Below, in pieces: positions 39,501-49,508 of a stretch of 60,879 nucleotides of DNA (within the stretch, counting starts at the first letter, position 1; every line of letters starts with the position of its first letter). Under the pieces are notes generated by a model, which saw only the letters and a list, made by a program, of their open reading frames with translations, did no database searches and was not told the origin of the DNA. Location: positions 1 through 60,879 of the forward strand of contig NZ_APML01000025.1 in the NCBI RefSeq assembly GCF_000359605.1. The letters run 5' to 3'. The translations under genes were made by a program, and so were the position numbers. The stretch comes from Gracilibacillus halophilus YIM-C55.5 (GTDB taxonomy: Bacteria > Bacillota > Bacilli > Bacillales > Amphibacillaceae).

Positions 39501-41081
39501 CTCATCCATGACTTAAAGAATGCCAATCGTGATGCGAGAGTAACCGTGAAGTTAGTAGCGAAATCAGGCGTCGGTACGATTGCAGCTGGTGTGGCCAAAG
39601 GAAATGCAGATGTAATTTCGGTTGTCGGCTATGATGGTGGAACTGGTGCTTCTCCAAAGACAAGTATTAAACACGCTGGTCTACCATGGGAACTTGGACT
39701 CTCAGAAGCTCATCAAACATTAATGATGAATGGGTTAAGAGATCGAGTCATTCTTGAAACCGACGGAAAATTAATGACGGGTAAAGATGTGGTCATGGCA
39801 GCATTACTAGGTGCTGAAGAATATGGATTTGCAACAGCGCCATTAGTCGTTATTGGCTGTGTGATGATGCGTGTATGCCATATGGATACTTGTCCTGTTG
39901 GTGTAGCGACACAAAACCCTGAACTGCGCAAGAAATTTACAGGTGACCCAGATCATGTTGTGAATTATATGAAATTTATTGCAGAAGAAGTACGGGAAAT
40001 CATGGCTGAATTAGGATTCCGTACGATGGATGAAATGGTAGGAAGAACGGATGTCCTTCAAGTATCAGACCGTGCGCACAGTCATTGGAAGGCAAAACAT
40101 TTAGATGTAAGCACCTTACTCTATCAACCTGAAGGCACACGTATTCATAGAGTCGAGCAAGATCATCAATTAGATCGATCACTTGACATGAAACAGATCT
40201 TACCAAAAGTAGAACATGCGATAAAACACGGAGAACAGATAGAAGCTTCCTTTGCGATTAAAAATACTGATCGTGTCACTGGTACGATTGTGGGAAGTGA
40301 AATATCCAAGCTATATGGGGAAAAAGGATTACCAGAAGATACGGTAAAACTTAACTTTACCGGTTCAGCCGGACAAAGCTTTGGTGCATTTATTCCTTCT
40401 GGTATGACGATGAAGGTCACCGGGGATGCCAACGATTATGTCGGAAAAGGATTATCTGGCGGTAAACTAATTGTTCGTGCCCCTAAAGAGACTACGATTG
40501 ATCCAGGTAATAACGTAATAGCAGGAAATGTATCATTTTATGGTGCATCGAGTGGTGAAGCGTATATTCATGGTTATGCTGGAGAGCGTTTTGCGGTTAG
40601 AAATAGTGGTGCAAATATCGTAGTTGAAGGTGTAGGAGATCACGGTTGTGAGTATATGACAGGTGGACGTGTTGTGATCTTAGGTAATGTCGGTAAAAAC
40701 TTCGCAGCAGGAATGTCAGGCGGAATCGCTTATGTAAAACCTGATGATATCGAAACGTTTAAAAAGCGGTGTAATACAGAATTAATTCAATTCGAGAACA
40801 TCACAGATCAAGAAGAAATTGAAGAGTTAAAACAGATCATTGCCAACCATTATTACTATACAAATAGTGAGAAGGCAGCTTTAACATTACAAAACTGGAA
40901 TGACGAAATCGAAAGAATCGTGAAAGTTATCCCGACGGACTATAAACGAATGGTCGAACAAATTAAGTATTATGAGAATCAAGGATTATCGACAGATGAT
41001 GCAAGATACGAAGCGTTTATGGCCAAAAAAGAAGATAAAATGACGGTGACGACAGATCAACAGGAAACACTAATCAAATAG
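36526..41081 (+). pseudogene. gltB: Glutamate synthase large subunit, frameshifted
   Basis: About 1520 residues in two frames (36526-39084 and 38955-41081); Bacillus calls it gltA. The N-terminal glutaminase domain begins at Cys22 after a short propeptide (EHDACGIGLYAHIKGKQTHD), as usual. The second frame holds the FMN synthase domain ([26 protein letters not shown]), the 3Fe-4S motif [13 protein letters not shown] and the C-terminal beta-helix ([21 protein letters not shown]). The break is at GG 38957-38958: one extra G would read [18 protein letters not shown] into the second frame. The start is ATG 36526, eight bases after GGGGG. With the base restored it is complete. Confidence 0.92.
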
Positions 41082-41096
41082 AAAGGAGACAGGTAT

Positions 41097-42593
41097 ATGG
41101 GGAAAGCAACTGGTTTTATGGAAATTGAGCGAGAAGAATCGATAAAACGTGATCCGGTGCAACGGCTAAATGATTGGAAAGAATATTCTGTTCCTTTCTC
41201 GGATGAACAAATGACGCGACAGGGAGCACGTTGCATGGATTGCGGGACACCATTCTGTCATATCGGAATGGATATTGATGGGGCAACATCAGGTTGTCCT
41301 GTCTATAACTTAATTCCTGAATGGAACGATTTAGTCTATAAAGGAAAATGGAAAGAAGCGTTAGATCGTTTAATGCAAACGAACAATTTTCCTGAGTTCA
41401 CAGGAAGAGTTTGTCCAGCGCCATGTGAGGGCTCATGTACGGTAGCTATCAATGATCCAGCAGTTGCCATTAAAAATATTGAACAAGCGATAATTGATAA
41501 AGGGTTTGAAAACGGATGGATTACGCCTCGAATCCCAGAGCATCGTACAGGAAAGACTGTTGCTATTATTGGCTCTGGACCAGCTGGATTAGCAGCGGCT
41601 GATCAATTAAATCAAGCAGGACACAGCGTTACAGTATATGAAAGGTCAGATCGTGCGGGTGGACTTTTAACTTATGGTATTCCGAACATGAAGTTAGATA
41701 AAGAAGTGGTCGAGCGCCGTGTACAATTATTACGTGATGAAGGAATTGAATTTGTCTTAAATACAGAAGTGGGTAAGGATATATCCGCTGAAGATATTAA
41801 AAGCGAATATGATTCGGTCATTTTATGCACCGGTTCACAAAAACATCGTGACTTACCACTTGAAGGTAGAGAATCCAAAGGTGTTCGGTATGCAATGGAC
41901 TATTTAACGACGTCTACTGCATCGTTATTAAACGAAGACGTAGCACCAGAAGAAGAATTAGATGCAAAAGGCAAAGATGTGATTGTCATCGGAGGTGGTG
42001 ATACAGGAGCAGATTGTATCGCTACAGCACTTCGTCAAGGAGCAAGAAGTATTTATCAATTTGGTAAACACCCACAATTACCAATTGCTAGAACAGAAGA
42101 CAATTTGTGGCCAGCATTTCCACAAGTATTTAGCTTAGAATACTCACATAAAGAAGCGAAAGAAAAATTTGGTGAAGATATTCGTCAGTATTCCATTCAA
42201 ACGAAGAAGTTTGTCGCTGATGAACAAGGTAAATTAAAAGAGTTGCATACGGTTGAAATGGAAAAAACACGCGACGAAAACGGGATGTTTGTTTATCAAG
42301 AGATTCCTGGAACAGAAAAAGTCTGGCCAGCTCAACTCGTGCTTATTGCTATTGGTTTTGAAGGGGCAGAACAGCCTGTATTACAAGCATTTGGAGTAGA
42401 TGTTGAACGTAATAAGGTAAATGCAGCTTATAATGATTTCCAAACAAATATTGATCACGTATTTGCTGCAGGAGATGCAAGAAGAGGTCAAAGCTTGATT
42501 GTTTGGGCCATAAATGAAGGTCGTGAAGTAGCTTATCAAGTAGATCAATATTTAATGGGAGAAACTGCTCTTCCAACTGTCGCGAATATGTAA
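41097..42593 (+). CDS. gltD: Glutamate synthase small subunit
   Basis: A 498-residue NADPH-oxidising subunit (Bacillus gltB) that passes electrons through FAD and [4Fe-4S] clusters to the large subunit. The N-terminal cysteine motifs are CMDCGTPFCH ... CPVYNLIPEWNDL and CPAPCEGSC. The FAD site is IIGSGPAGLAAADQL and the NADPH site VIGGGDTGADCIATA; GHVFAAGDARRGQS-like sequence closes the FAD domain. It is 15 bases after the large subunit. Confidence 0.95.
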   Translation: MGKATGFMEIEREESIKRDPVQRLNDWKEYSVPFSDEQMTRQGARCMDCGTPFCHIGMDIDGATSGCPVYNLIPEWNDLVYKGKWKEALDRLMQTNNFPEFTGRVCPAPCEGSCTVAINDPAVAIKNIEQAIIDKGFENGWITPRIPEHRTGKTVAIIGSGPAGLAAADQLNQAGHSVTVYERSDRAGGLLTYGIPNMKLDKEVVERRVQLLRDEGIEFVLNTEVGKDISAEDIKSEYDSVILCTGSQKHRDLPLEGRESKGVRYAMDYLTTSTASLLNEDVAPEEELDAKGKDVIVIGGGDTGADCIATALRQGARSIYQFGKHPQLPIARTEDNLWPAFPQVFSLEYSHKEAKEKFGEDIRQYSIQTKKFVADEQGKLKELHTVEMEKTRDENGMFVYQEIPGTEKVWPAQLVLIAIGFEGAEQPVLQAFGVDVERNKVNAAYNDFQTNIDHVFAAGDARRGQSLIVWAINEGREVAYQVDQYLMGETALPTVANM

Positions 42594-42598
42594 GGATG

Positions 42599-42640
42599 AA
42601 AACCTGCGATTATGGGTGACCCCATATTTGCAGGTTTTCT
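42599..42640. terminator. Bidirectional terminator after gltD
   Basis: The outer stem AAAACCTGC/GCAGGTTTT and inner stem ATGGG/CCCAT form a bipartite hairpin ending in TTTTC. It serves gltD and the converging HEPN-like/CBS gene. Confidence 0.85.
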
Positions 42641-43385
42641 ACGTGTGCTGGATGATTGGAAATTGCAACGGTTTGTATTTCATTAAATCCCATGAGGTCA
42701 CAATGGCGACCGGTAATTGATGAGCAACGCCACCTTCTGTAATAATAATGGCCTCTAATTTTCGTTGGTGTTTTAAATAAGCATCAAAAGTCATTTGAAT
42801 ATCAAAAATATTGGCCGATTGAGCTAAAAAGCTCACATGGTTATTTTCTTCAAATGATAACACATCTTTTGCAGTCGTCTGTTCAATCGTTACATCTTGT
42901 GAATGCGCGGAAAGCCATTGCGTAATACCGGATTCCGTTAACAATCCAGTAAACTGTTGGTTTTGATAAATCGGGTACTGCGAGAATCCACGTTCTTGAA
43001 TGGTTTGAAGAATTTTTCGTAATGGAGTGTCGCTATAAAAAAACTCAACTGGTTGCGATGCTATTGTTGTGACAGCAGGTGGTTGCTCTAATTGTTTGGA
43101 TAGTCTTTCGATTTCATCAACGACATCTTCATGTGGTTCTGCTATATAAAAATCATGATCAATTTTACGATGTACCATGGCATTTCTTAATTTGGTACAT
43201 TGCTTCAATAAATCGAAATGCACGTCAATCACTTGATGTTTTGTCCTTGCTTTTTGTAATACTTCGGTAAATGAGACGTGTTGATTATGCTCTTGTGCAT
43301 ATGAACATAGCTGATCATGAATGCGATTAAAAGCCGCCTCAAACCTTTCTGAGAGTTGATGTCGATTTTGATTTGATTCCAACAT
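42639..43385 (-). CDS. HEPN-like N-domain fused to a CBS pair
   Basis: A 248-residue protein. Residues 1-100 are all-helical and contain LRNAMVHRK, where Arg67, Asn68 and His72 form the R-N-x3-H signature (Rx4H) of HEPN domains, many of which are ribonucleases. Residues 107-240 form two CBS motifs (FFYSDTPLRKILQTIQERGFSQYPIYQNQQFTGLLTESGITQWL is the first), which usually sense adenine nucleotides. No toxin-antitoxin partner is adjacent. The N-domain could also be a non-catalytic four-helix scaffold. CBS is firm, HEPN is inference from one motif and helicity. Confidence 0.7.
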   Translation of the reverse strand: MLESNQNRHQLSERFEAAFNRIHDQLCSYAQEHNQHVSFTEVLQKARTKHQVIDVHFDLLKQCTKLRNAMVHRKIDHDFYIAEPHEDVVDEIERLSKQLEQPPAVTTIASQPVEFFYSDTPLRKILQTIQERGFSQYPIYQNQQFTGLLTESGITQWLSAHSQDVTIEQTTAKDVLSFEENNHVSFLAQSANIFDIQMTFDAYLKHQRKLEAIIITEGGVAHQLPVAIVTSWDLMKYKPLQFPIIQHT

Positions 43386-43476
43386 ATCTCACCTAATTTC
43401 GTGATACTGAATCGTTTCTTTATGATAATGAAATAGTTTGTTGCTTATTTTAAACGACTTTGTCGGGAATAAACAG

Positions 43477-43502
43477 ATTTGTTTGAAAATTTTCAGCGAA
43501 AA
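43477..43502. promoter_or_regulatory. Overlapping CodY-like motifs upstream of ilvE
   Basis: Two 15-base matches to the CodY consensus AATTTTCWGAAAATT overlap: 43477-43491 (3 mismatches) and 43488-43502 (4 mismatches), sharing the core GAAAATTTTC. CodY-GTP-isoleucine represses branched-chain amino-acid genes in Bacillus, fitting the gene downstream. Confidence 0.6.
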
Positions 43503-43591
43503 GGTTGTGTTTTTAGACAAAATAGTAATAAAATATTACATACAGGATGAAAAGCGCAAAATGAAAGAAATAGAGTAAGGAGTCAGTAGTT

Positions 43592-44665
43592 ATGTCGCAA
43601 TATACAATTACCGTAATCAAAAGTGAAGAAGAAAAGCCAAAACCAGCATCCGATGACTTATCATTTGGACGTTATTTCACTGATCATATGTTCATACAAG
43701 ATTATAGTGAAGACAAAGGCTGGCACAATCCACGCATTGTCCCATATCAACCGATGATGTTAGATCCAGCATCAATGGTATTTCACTATGGTCAAACCGT
43801 TTTTGAAGGATTAAAGGCTTATCGTACCGAAGACGGGCATATCCAATTATTTCGGCCGAATAAAAATATGGAACGACTAAATCGTTCGAATGACCGTTTA
43901 TGTATCCCATCGATTGATGAAGAGTTCGGGATTGATGCGATCAAGCATCTCGTACATGTTGACCATGAGTGGGTGCCGGATGCTCCAGGCACTTCTTTAT
44001 ATATTCGTCCGTTTATTATATCAACAGAAGCTTATCTAGGTGTTCGCCCATCAACGACGTATCAATTTATTGTTATATTATCTCCTGTTGGTGCATATTA
44101 TGACGCAGGTATTGATCCTGTCAAAATTGCTGTTGAGGATGAATATGTCCGTGCTGTTCGTGGAGGCACAGGTGAAGCAAAAACAGCCGGTAACTATGCT
44201 TCCAGTTTAAAAGCACAAGAATTAGTCGCTGAAAAAGGCTATGCCCAAGTGTTATGGCTTGATGGTGTAGAGAAGAAATATATTGAAGAAGTAGGCAGTA
44301 TGAACGTATTCTTCAAGGTAAATGGAGAAGTCATTACACCAGCATTAAATGGTAGCATTCTTCAAGGCGTGACAAGAGATTCTGTCATTCAATTGTTAAA
44401 GCATTGGGATATACCAGTAACAGAACGTCGAATTAGCATGGAAGAAATTTATCAATATCACCAAAATGGAGAGTTGGAAGAAGCTTTTGGTGCAGGAACG
44501 GCTGCTGTCATTTCACCAATTGGCGAACTCGCTTGGAAAGGTGAACAAATGGAAATTAACCAAGGTGAAACAGGTGAAATTTCTCGTCGCTTATATGACA
44601 CGATTACTGGCATTCAATACGGAGTTGAAAAAGATCCGTTTCATTGGGTGGTTCGCGTCAAGTAA
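43592..44665 (+). CDS. ilvE: Branched-chain amino-acid aminotransferase
   Basis: A 357-residue fold-type IV PLP enzyme that interconverts Ile/Leu/Val and their 2-oxo acids. Family segments are VFHYGQTVFEGLKAYRTEDG, RLCIPSIDEE, YIRPFIISTE and TGEAKTAGNYASSLKAQE, where the Lys after GEA.TAGNYA-type sequence lies near the PLP site. GGVTRDSVI-like (LQGVTRDSVIQLL) and GAGTAAVISPIGEL follow. It stands alone; the proBA T-box leader begins right after its stop. Confidence 0.95.
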   Translation: MSQYTITVIKSEEEKPKPASDDLSFGRYFTDHMFIQDYSEDKGWHNPRIVPYQPMMLDPASMVFHYGQTVFEGLKAYRTEDGHIQLFRPNKNMERLNRSNDRLCIPSIDEEFGIDAIKHLVHVDHEWVPDAPGTSLYIRPFIISTEAYLGVRPSTTYQFIVILSPVGAYYDAGIDPVKIAVEDEYVRAVRGGTGEAKTAGNYASSLKAQELVAEKGYAQVLWLDGVEKKYIEEVGSMNVFFKVNGEVITPALNGSILQGVTRDSVIQLLKHWDIPVTERRISMEEIYQYHQNGELEEAFGAGTAAVISPIGELAWKGEQMEINQGETGEISRRLYDTITGIQYGVEKDPFHWVVRVK

Positions 44666-44669
44666 TTGC

Positions 44670-44698
44670 TTGAGGTTTTGTTAGGTATTAGCTATAAT
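44670..44698 (+). promoter_or_regulatory. Promoter of the proBA T-box transcript
   Basis: TTGAGG (44670-44675) and a perfect TATAAT (44693-44698) have a 17-base spacer, immediately after ilvE. Confidence 0.75.
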
Positions 44699-44734
44699 AG
44701 TATTAGAATAAAATGATCGGCTACAATCAGAGTC

Positions 44735-44953
44735 AATAGTCGGAATGAAGGATCAAGAGAGCGGAATTCACTGGCTGAGAAATTCCGTATCCCACTCATC
44801 TGATGAACCTACTCTGGGAGCTATTAAGGACTGAACTTAATCGTACCTCTGCGTTAAAGAGGAAAGTGGATAATCACGGGATTATCAACAAAGGTGGTAC
44901 CGCGGAGAACTCTTTTCGTCCTTTTATAAGTGAAGGCGAGAAGAGTTTTTTTA
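44735..44953 (+). promoter_or_regulatory. T-box riboswitch, proline specifier
   Basis: This leader has the canonical T-box core AAGGTGGTACCGCGG at 44891-44905, an upstream stem I with a GGAATT/AATTCC-type apical helix, and a terminator hairpin. The specifier candidate is CCT at 44808-44810 (GAA-CCT-A), a proline codon followed by the usual purine. Uncharged tRNA-Pro would pair with the specifier and the T-box bulge and prevent termination. This agrees with proB-proA downstream. Confidence 0.93.
44907..44953 (+). terminator. T-box regulated terminator
   Basis: ACTCTTTTCG...CCTT pairs with AAGG.CGAGAAGAGT and is followed by seven T. The 5' arm overlaps the antiterminator side just after the T-box core. 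Confidence 0.88.
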
Positions 44954-45066
44954 CTTATGTTAATTAAATGTATTCATGTTTATGTGATGCAGTCAATTCT
45001 GCTCAAACGTTCGCTTGGTGCGGAAATAAAACTCTAAGTTTAAAATCTAGGAAAGACGTGAGACAA

Positions 45067-46194
45067 ATGGCGAAACAACGAGTCGTTGTCAAAATAGGTA
45101 GTAGTTCGTTAACAAACAAAAACGGTGGTTTAGATATCAAGAAATTAAACGAGCACACTGCCGCTATTGCAAAATTAAAACAACAAAACTATGAAGTGAT
45201 TCTGATTTCTTCGGGTGCGGTTAGTGCTGGCTTTCATGATTTAGGTTATCCGAGTAAACCAGTTACCGTGTCAGGCAAACAAGCAGCCGCTGCAGTCGGC
45301 CAAGGTTTATTAGTTCAAGCATATAATGACGCTTTTAGAACCTTTGATGAGTTGCCCGCTCAATTATTATTAACCAAAGATGTTTTTAGTAACGAGACAC
45401 AATATAGTAATGTCTATTCTACGTTAACTGAGCTACTAAAGCGTAATGTCATCCCAATTATTAATGAAAATGACACAGTAGCAATTGATGAATTAACTTT
45501 TGGTGATAATGATATGTTATCAGCATTAGTTAGCGGTCTCGTTCATGCTGATTTTTTAATGATGCTAACTGATATTAACGGACTCTATGATAAGAATCCA
45601 AACACACATCCTGATGCCATTCGATATGATCGGTTAACTACAATATCTGATAAAATCGTAGCAGACACAAAAGCAGAATCAGGATCAAAAGTTGGAACGG
45701 GTGGCATGAAATCGAAAATTTTAGCAGCAAAAACGGCTCTTTCCTTAGGTGTACGCGTGTTTGTCGGTGTTGGTAACGGTGAAGATAAATTGATTGATAT
45801 TATGGAAAATCGGGGCGATGGCACATATATAGGTGAGCATTTAACGAATAATTTTCGCAAACAGAAGCAATGGATCGCCTTTCATTCGCCAATACAAGGG
45901 CGAATTTATGTAGATAAAGGTGCTGTAGAAGCTATACTCCATCAAGGAAAAAGTTTGTTACCAGCGGGGATTCGTTGGATTGATGGAAGTTTTGATGCAG
46001 GTGCTGTCGTTGAAATTGTTGATGAAAACACAGTGATAGCCAAAGGCCAAGTTAACTACTCTTCAAGAGATATGAAACAAACGAAAGGTGAATCAAGTCA
46101 AGTCGTCATGGAACGAACGATGGTGAATCGACCAGAAGTCGTTCATCGTGATCGTTTAGTATTATCAATGGAGGAGGCTTATCAATATGAGTGA
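45067..46194 (+). CDS. proB: Glutamate 5-kinase
   Basis: A 375-residue enzyme: an amino-acid kinase domain ([57 protein letters not shown]) plus a C-terminal PUA domain from about residue 275. It phosphorylates glutamate, the first step of proline synthesis. The start ATG 45067 gives the family N-terminus ([11 protein letters not shown]) behind AGGAAAG; the open frame further upstream runs back from the T-box region. It overlaps proA by 8 bases. Confidence 0.96.
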   Translation: MAKQRVVVKIGSSSLTNKNGGLDIKKLNEHTAAIAKLKQQNYEVILISSGAVSAGFHDLGYPSKPVTVSGKQAAAAVGQGLLVQAYNDAFRTFDELPAQLLLTKDVFSNETQYSNVYSTLTELLKRNVIPIINENDTVAIDELTFGDNDMLSALVSGLVHADFLMMLTDINGLYDKNPNTHPDAIRYDRLTTISDKIVADTKAESGSKVGTGGMKSKILAAKTALSLGVRVFVGVGNGEDKLIDIMENRGDGTYIGEHLTNNFRKQKQWIAFHSPIQGRIYVDKGAVEAILHQGKSLLPAGIRWIDGSFDAGAVVEIVDENTVIAKGQVNYSSRDMKQTKGESSQVVMERTMVNRPEVVHRDRLVLSMEEAYQYE

Positions 46195-47431
46195 TTTATT
46201 AAAAAAAGCACAACTTGTCAAAGACACAACCACTTCATTAGCCACTAAAACCACAGAAGAGAAAAATGAAGCGTTACGTTTGCTTTCAGAGGCATTACGC
46301 GAACAAAAGTCATTTATAATGACGGAAAATCAAAAGGATATTGAAAAAGGGAGAGCGAATGGACTCCATGAATCGCTTATTGATCGATTGATTTTAAATG
46401 AACAACGGATTGAAGGAATGGCTGATGCATTAATTCAATTAACGGATTTATCTGATCCAATTGGTGATATTATCGAATCTTGGGATCGTCCAAATGGCTT
46501 GGAGATTCAAAAGGTAAGAGTACCAATTGGCGTTGTTGGTATGATCTATGAAGCAAGACCGAATGTAACGATTGATGCGGCTAGTTTATGTTTAAAAACA
46601 GGGAATGCAGTCTTACTACGTGGGAGTTCTTCGGCGATTCATTCGAATACAGCATTAGTTCAAGTTATACATGATGCACTGAAGGAGTCCTCTTTACCAA
46701 ATGATGCCGTGCAATTAGTCGAAGACACAAGTCGTCAAACGGCCTCTGAAATGTTCCAATTGACGGAGCATTTAGATGTTCTCATTCCCCGTGGCGGGAA
46801 AAAACTAATCGATACAGTTGTGTCACAGGCTTCCGTACCAGTATTAGAAACGGGGGCAGGGAATTGTCATGTGTTTATCGATGAATCAGCAAAGAAAGAC
46901 ATGGCGATCGATGTAGCGATTAATGCAAAAACACAACGCCCATCGGTTTGTAATTCAGCTGAAACCATTCTCGTCCAACAAAACTGGGCAGAGAAGCATT
47001 TGAGCGAATTAGTCGAAAAATTACAAGCAGCTAAGGTAGAAGTGCATGGCGACTCCTTTACTGTAAATCAAGGAGAAAACGTCATTGAAGCCACTGAAGC
47101 AGATTATGAAACTGAATATCTTGATATGACCGTCGCCATAAAAGTTGTTGAAACCGTTCAAGATGCGATTGATCATATCAACCATTATGGTACCAAGCAC
47201 TCTGAGTCCATTGTTACAGAAACGGACCAACATGTGATTCAATTCATGAATGAAGTTGATGCAGCAGCTGTTTATCACAATGCATCCACTCGGTTTACAG
47301 ATGGCTTTGAATTTGGCTTCGGTGCGGAAATTGGTATCAGTACGCAGAAATTACATGCTAGAGGACCAATGGGGCTCGAAGCCATCACATCGACAAAATA
47401 TTTACTATATGGAGAAGGACAAATCAAATAA
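46187..47431 (+). CDS. proA: Gamma-glutamyl phosphate reductase
   Basis: A 414-residue aldehyde-dehydrogenase-fold enzyme that reduces gamma-glutamyl phosphate to the semialdehyde. The catalytic Cys is in [45 protein letters not shown] and [12 protein letters not shown] are typical. It starts inside proB behind GGAGGAGG, so it is coupled and under the same T-box. Confidence 0.96.
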   Translation: MSDLLKKAQLVKDTTTSLATKTTEEKNEALRLLSEALREQKSFIMTENQKDIEKGRANGLHESLIDRLILNEQRIEGMADALIQLTDLSDPIGDIIESWDRPNGLEIQKVRVPIGVVGMIYEARPNVTIDAASLCLKTGNAVLLRGSSSAIHSNTALVQVIHDALKESSLPNDAVQLVEDTSRQTASEMFQLTEHLDVLIPRGGKKLIDTVVSQASVPVLETGAGNCHVFIDESAKKDMAIDVAINAKTQRPSVCNSAETILVQQNWAEKHLSELVEKLQAAKVEVHGDSFTVNQGENVIEATEADYETEYLDMTVAIKVVETVQDAIDHINHYGTKHSESIVTETDQHVIQFMNEVDAAAVYHNASTRFTDGFEFGFGAEIGISTQKLHARGPMGLEAITSTKYLLYGEGQIK

Positions 47432-47504
47432 AATCCTTTTCTGATGAAACAATTCATGTATAATAAACGGTGAGAAAAATTTTAGTAAATAAGGAGTATG
47501 CAAA

Positions 47505-48428
47505 ATGGCAAAGACATTAATTTTCGGACACAAAAATCCAGATACGGATACTATTAGTTCTGCGATCGCTTATGCAGAATTGAAGCAGGCATTAGGCGAG
47601 GATGTCGAAGCTGTACGATTAGGCGAACCGAATGGGGAAACCAATTATGCACTCGAATATTTTAATAAAAAAGCCCCTCGACAGGTCGATACAGTAGCAA
47701 ATGAAGTGGAGCAAGTCATTTTAGTCGATCATAATGAACGTCAACAAAGTGTGGAAGACTTAGACGATGTGCAGGTGAAAGAAGTCATTGACCATCACCG
47801 CATCGCCAACTTTGAGACGAAAGATCCGTTATATTATCGTGCTGAACCAGTGGGTTGTACAGCAACAATCCTTAATAAGTTATATAAAGAACATAACGTT
47901 GAAATCAACAAGGACACAGCTGGATTAATGCTGTCTGCGATCATTTCTGACTCTTTATTATTTAATTCTCCAACATGTACAGACGAAGACGTGCAAGCAG
48001 CGAAAGAATTGGCTGAAATCGCAGGTGTTGACAGTGAAACGTACGGTCTGGAAATGTTAAAAGCAGGTGCAGATCTAAGTGATAAATCAGCTGAGGAATT
48101 AATTTCACTTGATGCGAAAGAATTTGACATGAATGGAAACAAAGTTGAAGTCGCCCAAGTTAATACGGTTTCTGTTGATGATGTGTTAGCACTACGTGAT
48201 CAAATTGAGCCAGTGATCGAAAAAAATGTAGCTGATAAAGGCTTAAAACTGTTTGTCTTCTTAATTACCGATATCTTGAAGAACGATTCTGTTGTTCTCG
48301 CAGTCGGTGAAGAAACCGAAAAAGTCGCAAAAGCATTTGATGTAACACTTGATAATCAAACAGCTACACTTGAAGGGGTCGTTTCCCGTAAGAAACAAGT
48401 GGTTCCGAACTTAACCAATGCTTTTTAA
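47505..48428 (+). CDS. ppaC: Manganese-dependent inorganic pyrophosphatase
   Basis: A 307-residue family II pyrophosphatase of the DHH superfamily. Metal ligands are in [18 protein letters not shown] and the DHH motif VIDHHRI; the C-terminal DHHA2 domain ends [10 protein letters not shown]. It pulls biosynthetic reactions by hydrolysing pyrophosphate. Monocistronic. Confidence 0.96.
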   Translation: MAKTLIFGHKNPDTDTISSAIAYAELKQALGEDVEAVRLGEPNGETNYALEYFNKKAPRQVDTVANEVEQVILVDHNERQQSVEDLDDVQVKEVIDHHRIANFETKDPLYYRAEPVGCTATILNKLYKEHNVEINKDTAGLMLSAIISDSLLFNSPTCTDEDVQAAKELAEIAGVDSETYGLEMLKAGADLSDKSAEELISLDAKEFDMNGNKVEVAQVNTVSVDDVLALRDQIEPVIEKNVADKGLKLFVFLITDILKNDSVVLAVGEETEKVAKAFDVTLDNQTATLEGVVSRKKQVVPNLTNAF

Positions 48429-48450
48429 TCAAGAAAAATAGCTCAACAAG

Positions 48451-48482
48451 AGGGTACTAGTCAAAAGAGGATTAGTACCCGA
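48451..48482 (+). terminator. Probable terminator after ppaC
   Basis: The stem GGGTACTA/TAGTACCC with a loop of about 14 bases is followed by a T-rich but interrupted stretch. Confidence 0.55.
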
Positions 48483-48556
48483 TTTATTTATTCTTTTCAT
48501 AAAATCTCAGCTGTTCTATGAATAGGTTATAAAGAGAAAGTATAGGAGGATTCAAA

Positions 48557-48832
48557 ATGAGTCAAAATGTAGCTTCAAACAACAGTGAAACAAATGGTAA
48601 AAGTATTGCTTCGTTGATTCTTGGCATTTTATCTATAATATTTATCATCATACCACTGATCGGTCTCATCCTTGGAATTGTTGGGTTTATTTTAGGTATC
48701 GTAGGTTTATCGAATATTAAACGATTCGAGCAAAATGGCAGAAATCTTGCCATATCAGGTGTTATTTGTAGTGGTATTGGCATCATATTACCAATTGTAT
48801 CTATAATTATAGCCCTTCTAATGTATGGATAG
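48557..48832 (+). CDS. DUF4190-type small membrane protein
   Basis: A 91-residue protein with a polar N-terminus and hydrophobic helices at about residues 18-52 and 66-90, in the Gly/Ile-rich GILSIIF...LGIVGFILGIVGLSNIKR pattern of DUF4190 proteins. Function is unknown. The start follows AGGAGG. Confidence 0.8.
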   Translation: MSQNVASNNSETNGKSIASLILGILSIIFIIIPLIGLILGIVGFILGIVGLSNIKRFEQNGRNLAISGVICSGIGIILPIVSIIIALLMYG

Positions 48833-48912
48833 TTGCTTAACTAGGCGTCAGTTTTCTTCTTACAGTGTGATATAGTTTTTCTACGGATAAATCATAGAAA
48901 GTGGGGAACAAA

Positions 48913-49416
48913 ATGTTTAAAGATTTAAAAGGTGAAGCCAATATGTCGCCAACTGTTGGAATACTATACTCGGCTGTCAAAGAGAATTACAATCGACTAA
49001 AATGTATTACTGAAGGTATGACACAAGAAGAAATAGATTATCAAGGACCAAATGACAACTTAAATAGTACCGCGCAGTTAATGAGACATATCATGTATGT
49101 TGACCTTAATTGGACCTATAGAATGGAAGGGTATACAATGCCTTATTCTATAAAAATGCAATATGGACCGATGATAGATGTTAATAATCGTCTTCCGATG
49201 GTAAAAGGAAAGTCTTTGAATACATATTTATCTGAATATGATAATGTATTTGATAAGTTTAAAAATATATGTACAGAATTAACAGATGCTGATCTTGAAA
49301 AAGTAGTTACATTTGGTCATAACAATGAAAAGCGAGCAACTATTCATATGGCTGATCATAACCGCTATCATCAGGCTCATATAAACCAACTGAGAAAATG
49401 GTATGCTATGAAATAA
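48913..49416 (+). CDS. DinB-fold protein (first of two)
   Basis: A 167-residue four-helix-bundle protein of the DinB/YfiT superfamily. The three metal-binding histidines are probably in LMRHIMYVD, HMADHNRYHQAH (two). Members include metal-dependent thiol S-transferases that use bacillithiol or mycothiol. ATG 48913 is chosen over a GTG at 48901 because GGGGA precedes it. No specific substrate can be inferred. Confidence 0.8.
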   Translation: MFKDLKGEANMSPTVGILYSAVKENYNRLKCITEGMTQEEIDYQGPNDNLNSTAQLMRHIMYVDLNWTYRMEGYTMPYSIKMQYGPMIDVNNRLPMVKGKSLNTYLSEYDNVFDKFKNICTELTDADLEKVVTFGHNNEKRATIHMADHNRYHQAHINQLRKWYAMK

Positions 49417-49508
49417 TTCATGGATAAAAACAGGAAGATTGAAACTATTTTTGAGTACATATGTGAATTCATGTTTGAAATTTTCATTTAATGCAAGAGG
49501 TGAGCCTA

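Noticed and set aside
38955..41081. Independent gene for the second half of glutamate synthase
   Set aside because: There is no ribosome binding site at its ATG, it overlaps the first frame, and the sequence is a direct continuation of the first half after one base.
44968..45066. N-terminal extension of proB
   Set aside because: It is open reading frame running out of the T-box leader, without homology to ProB and without a ribosome binding site.
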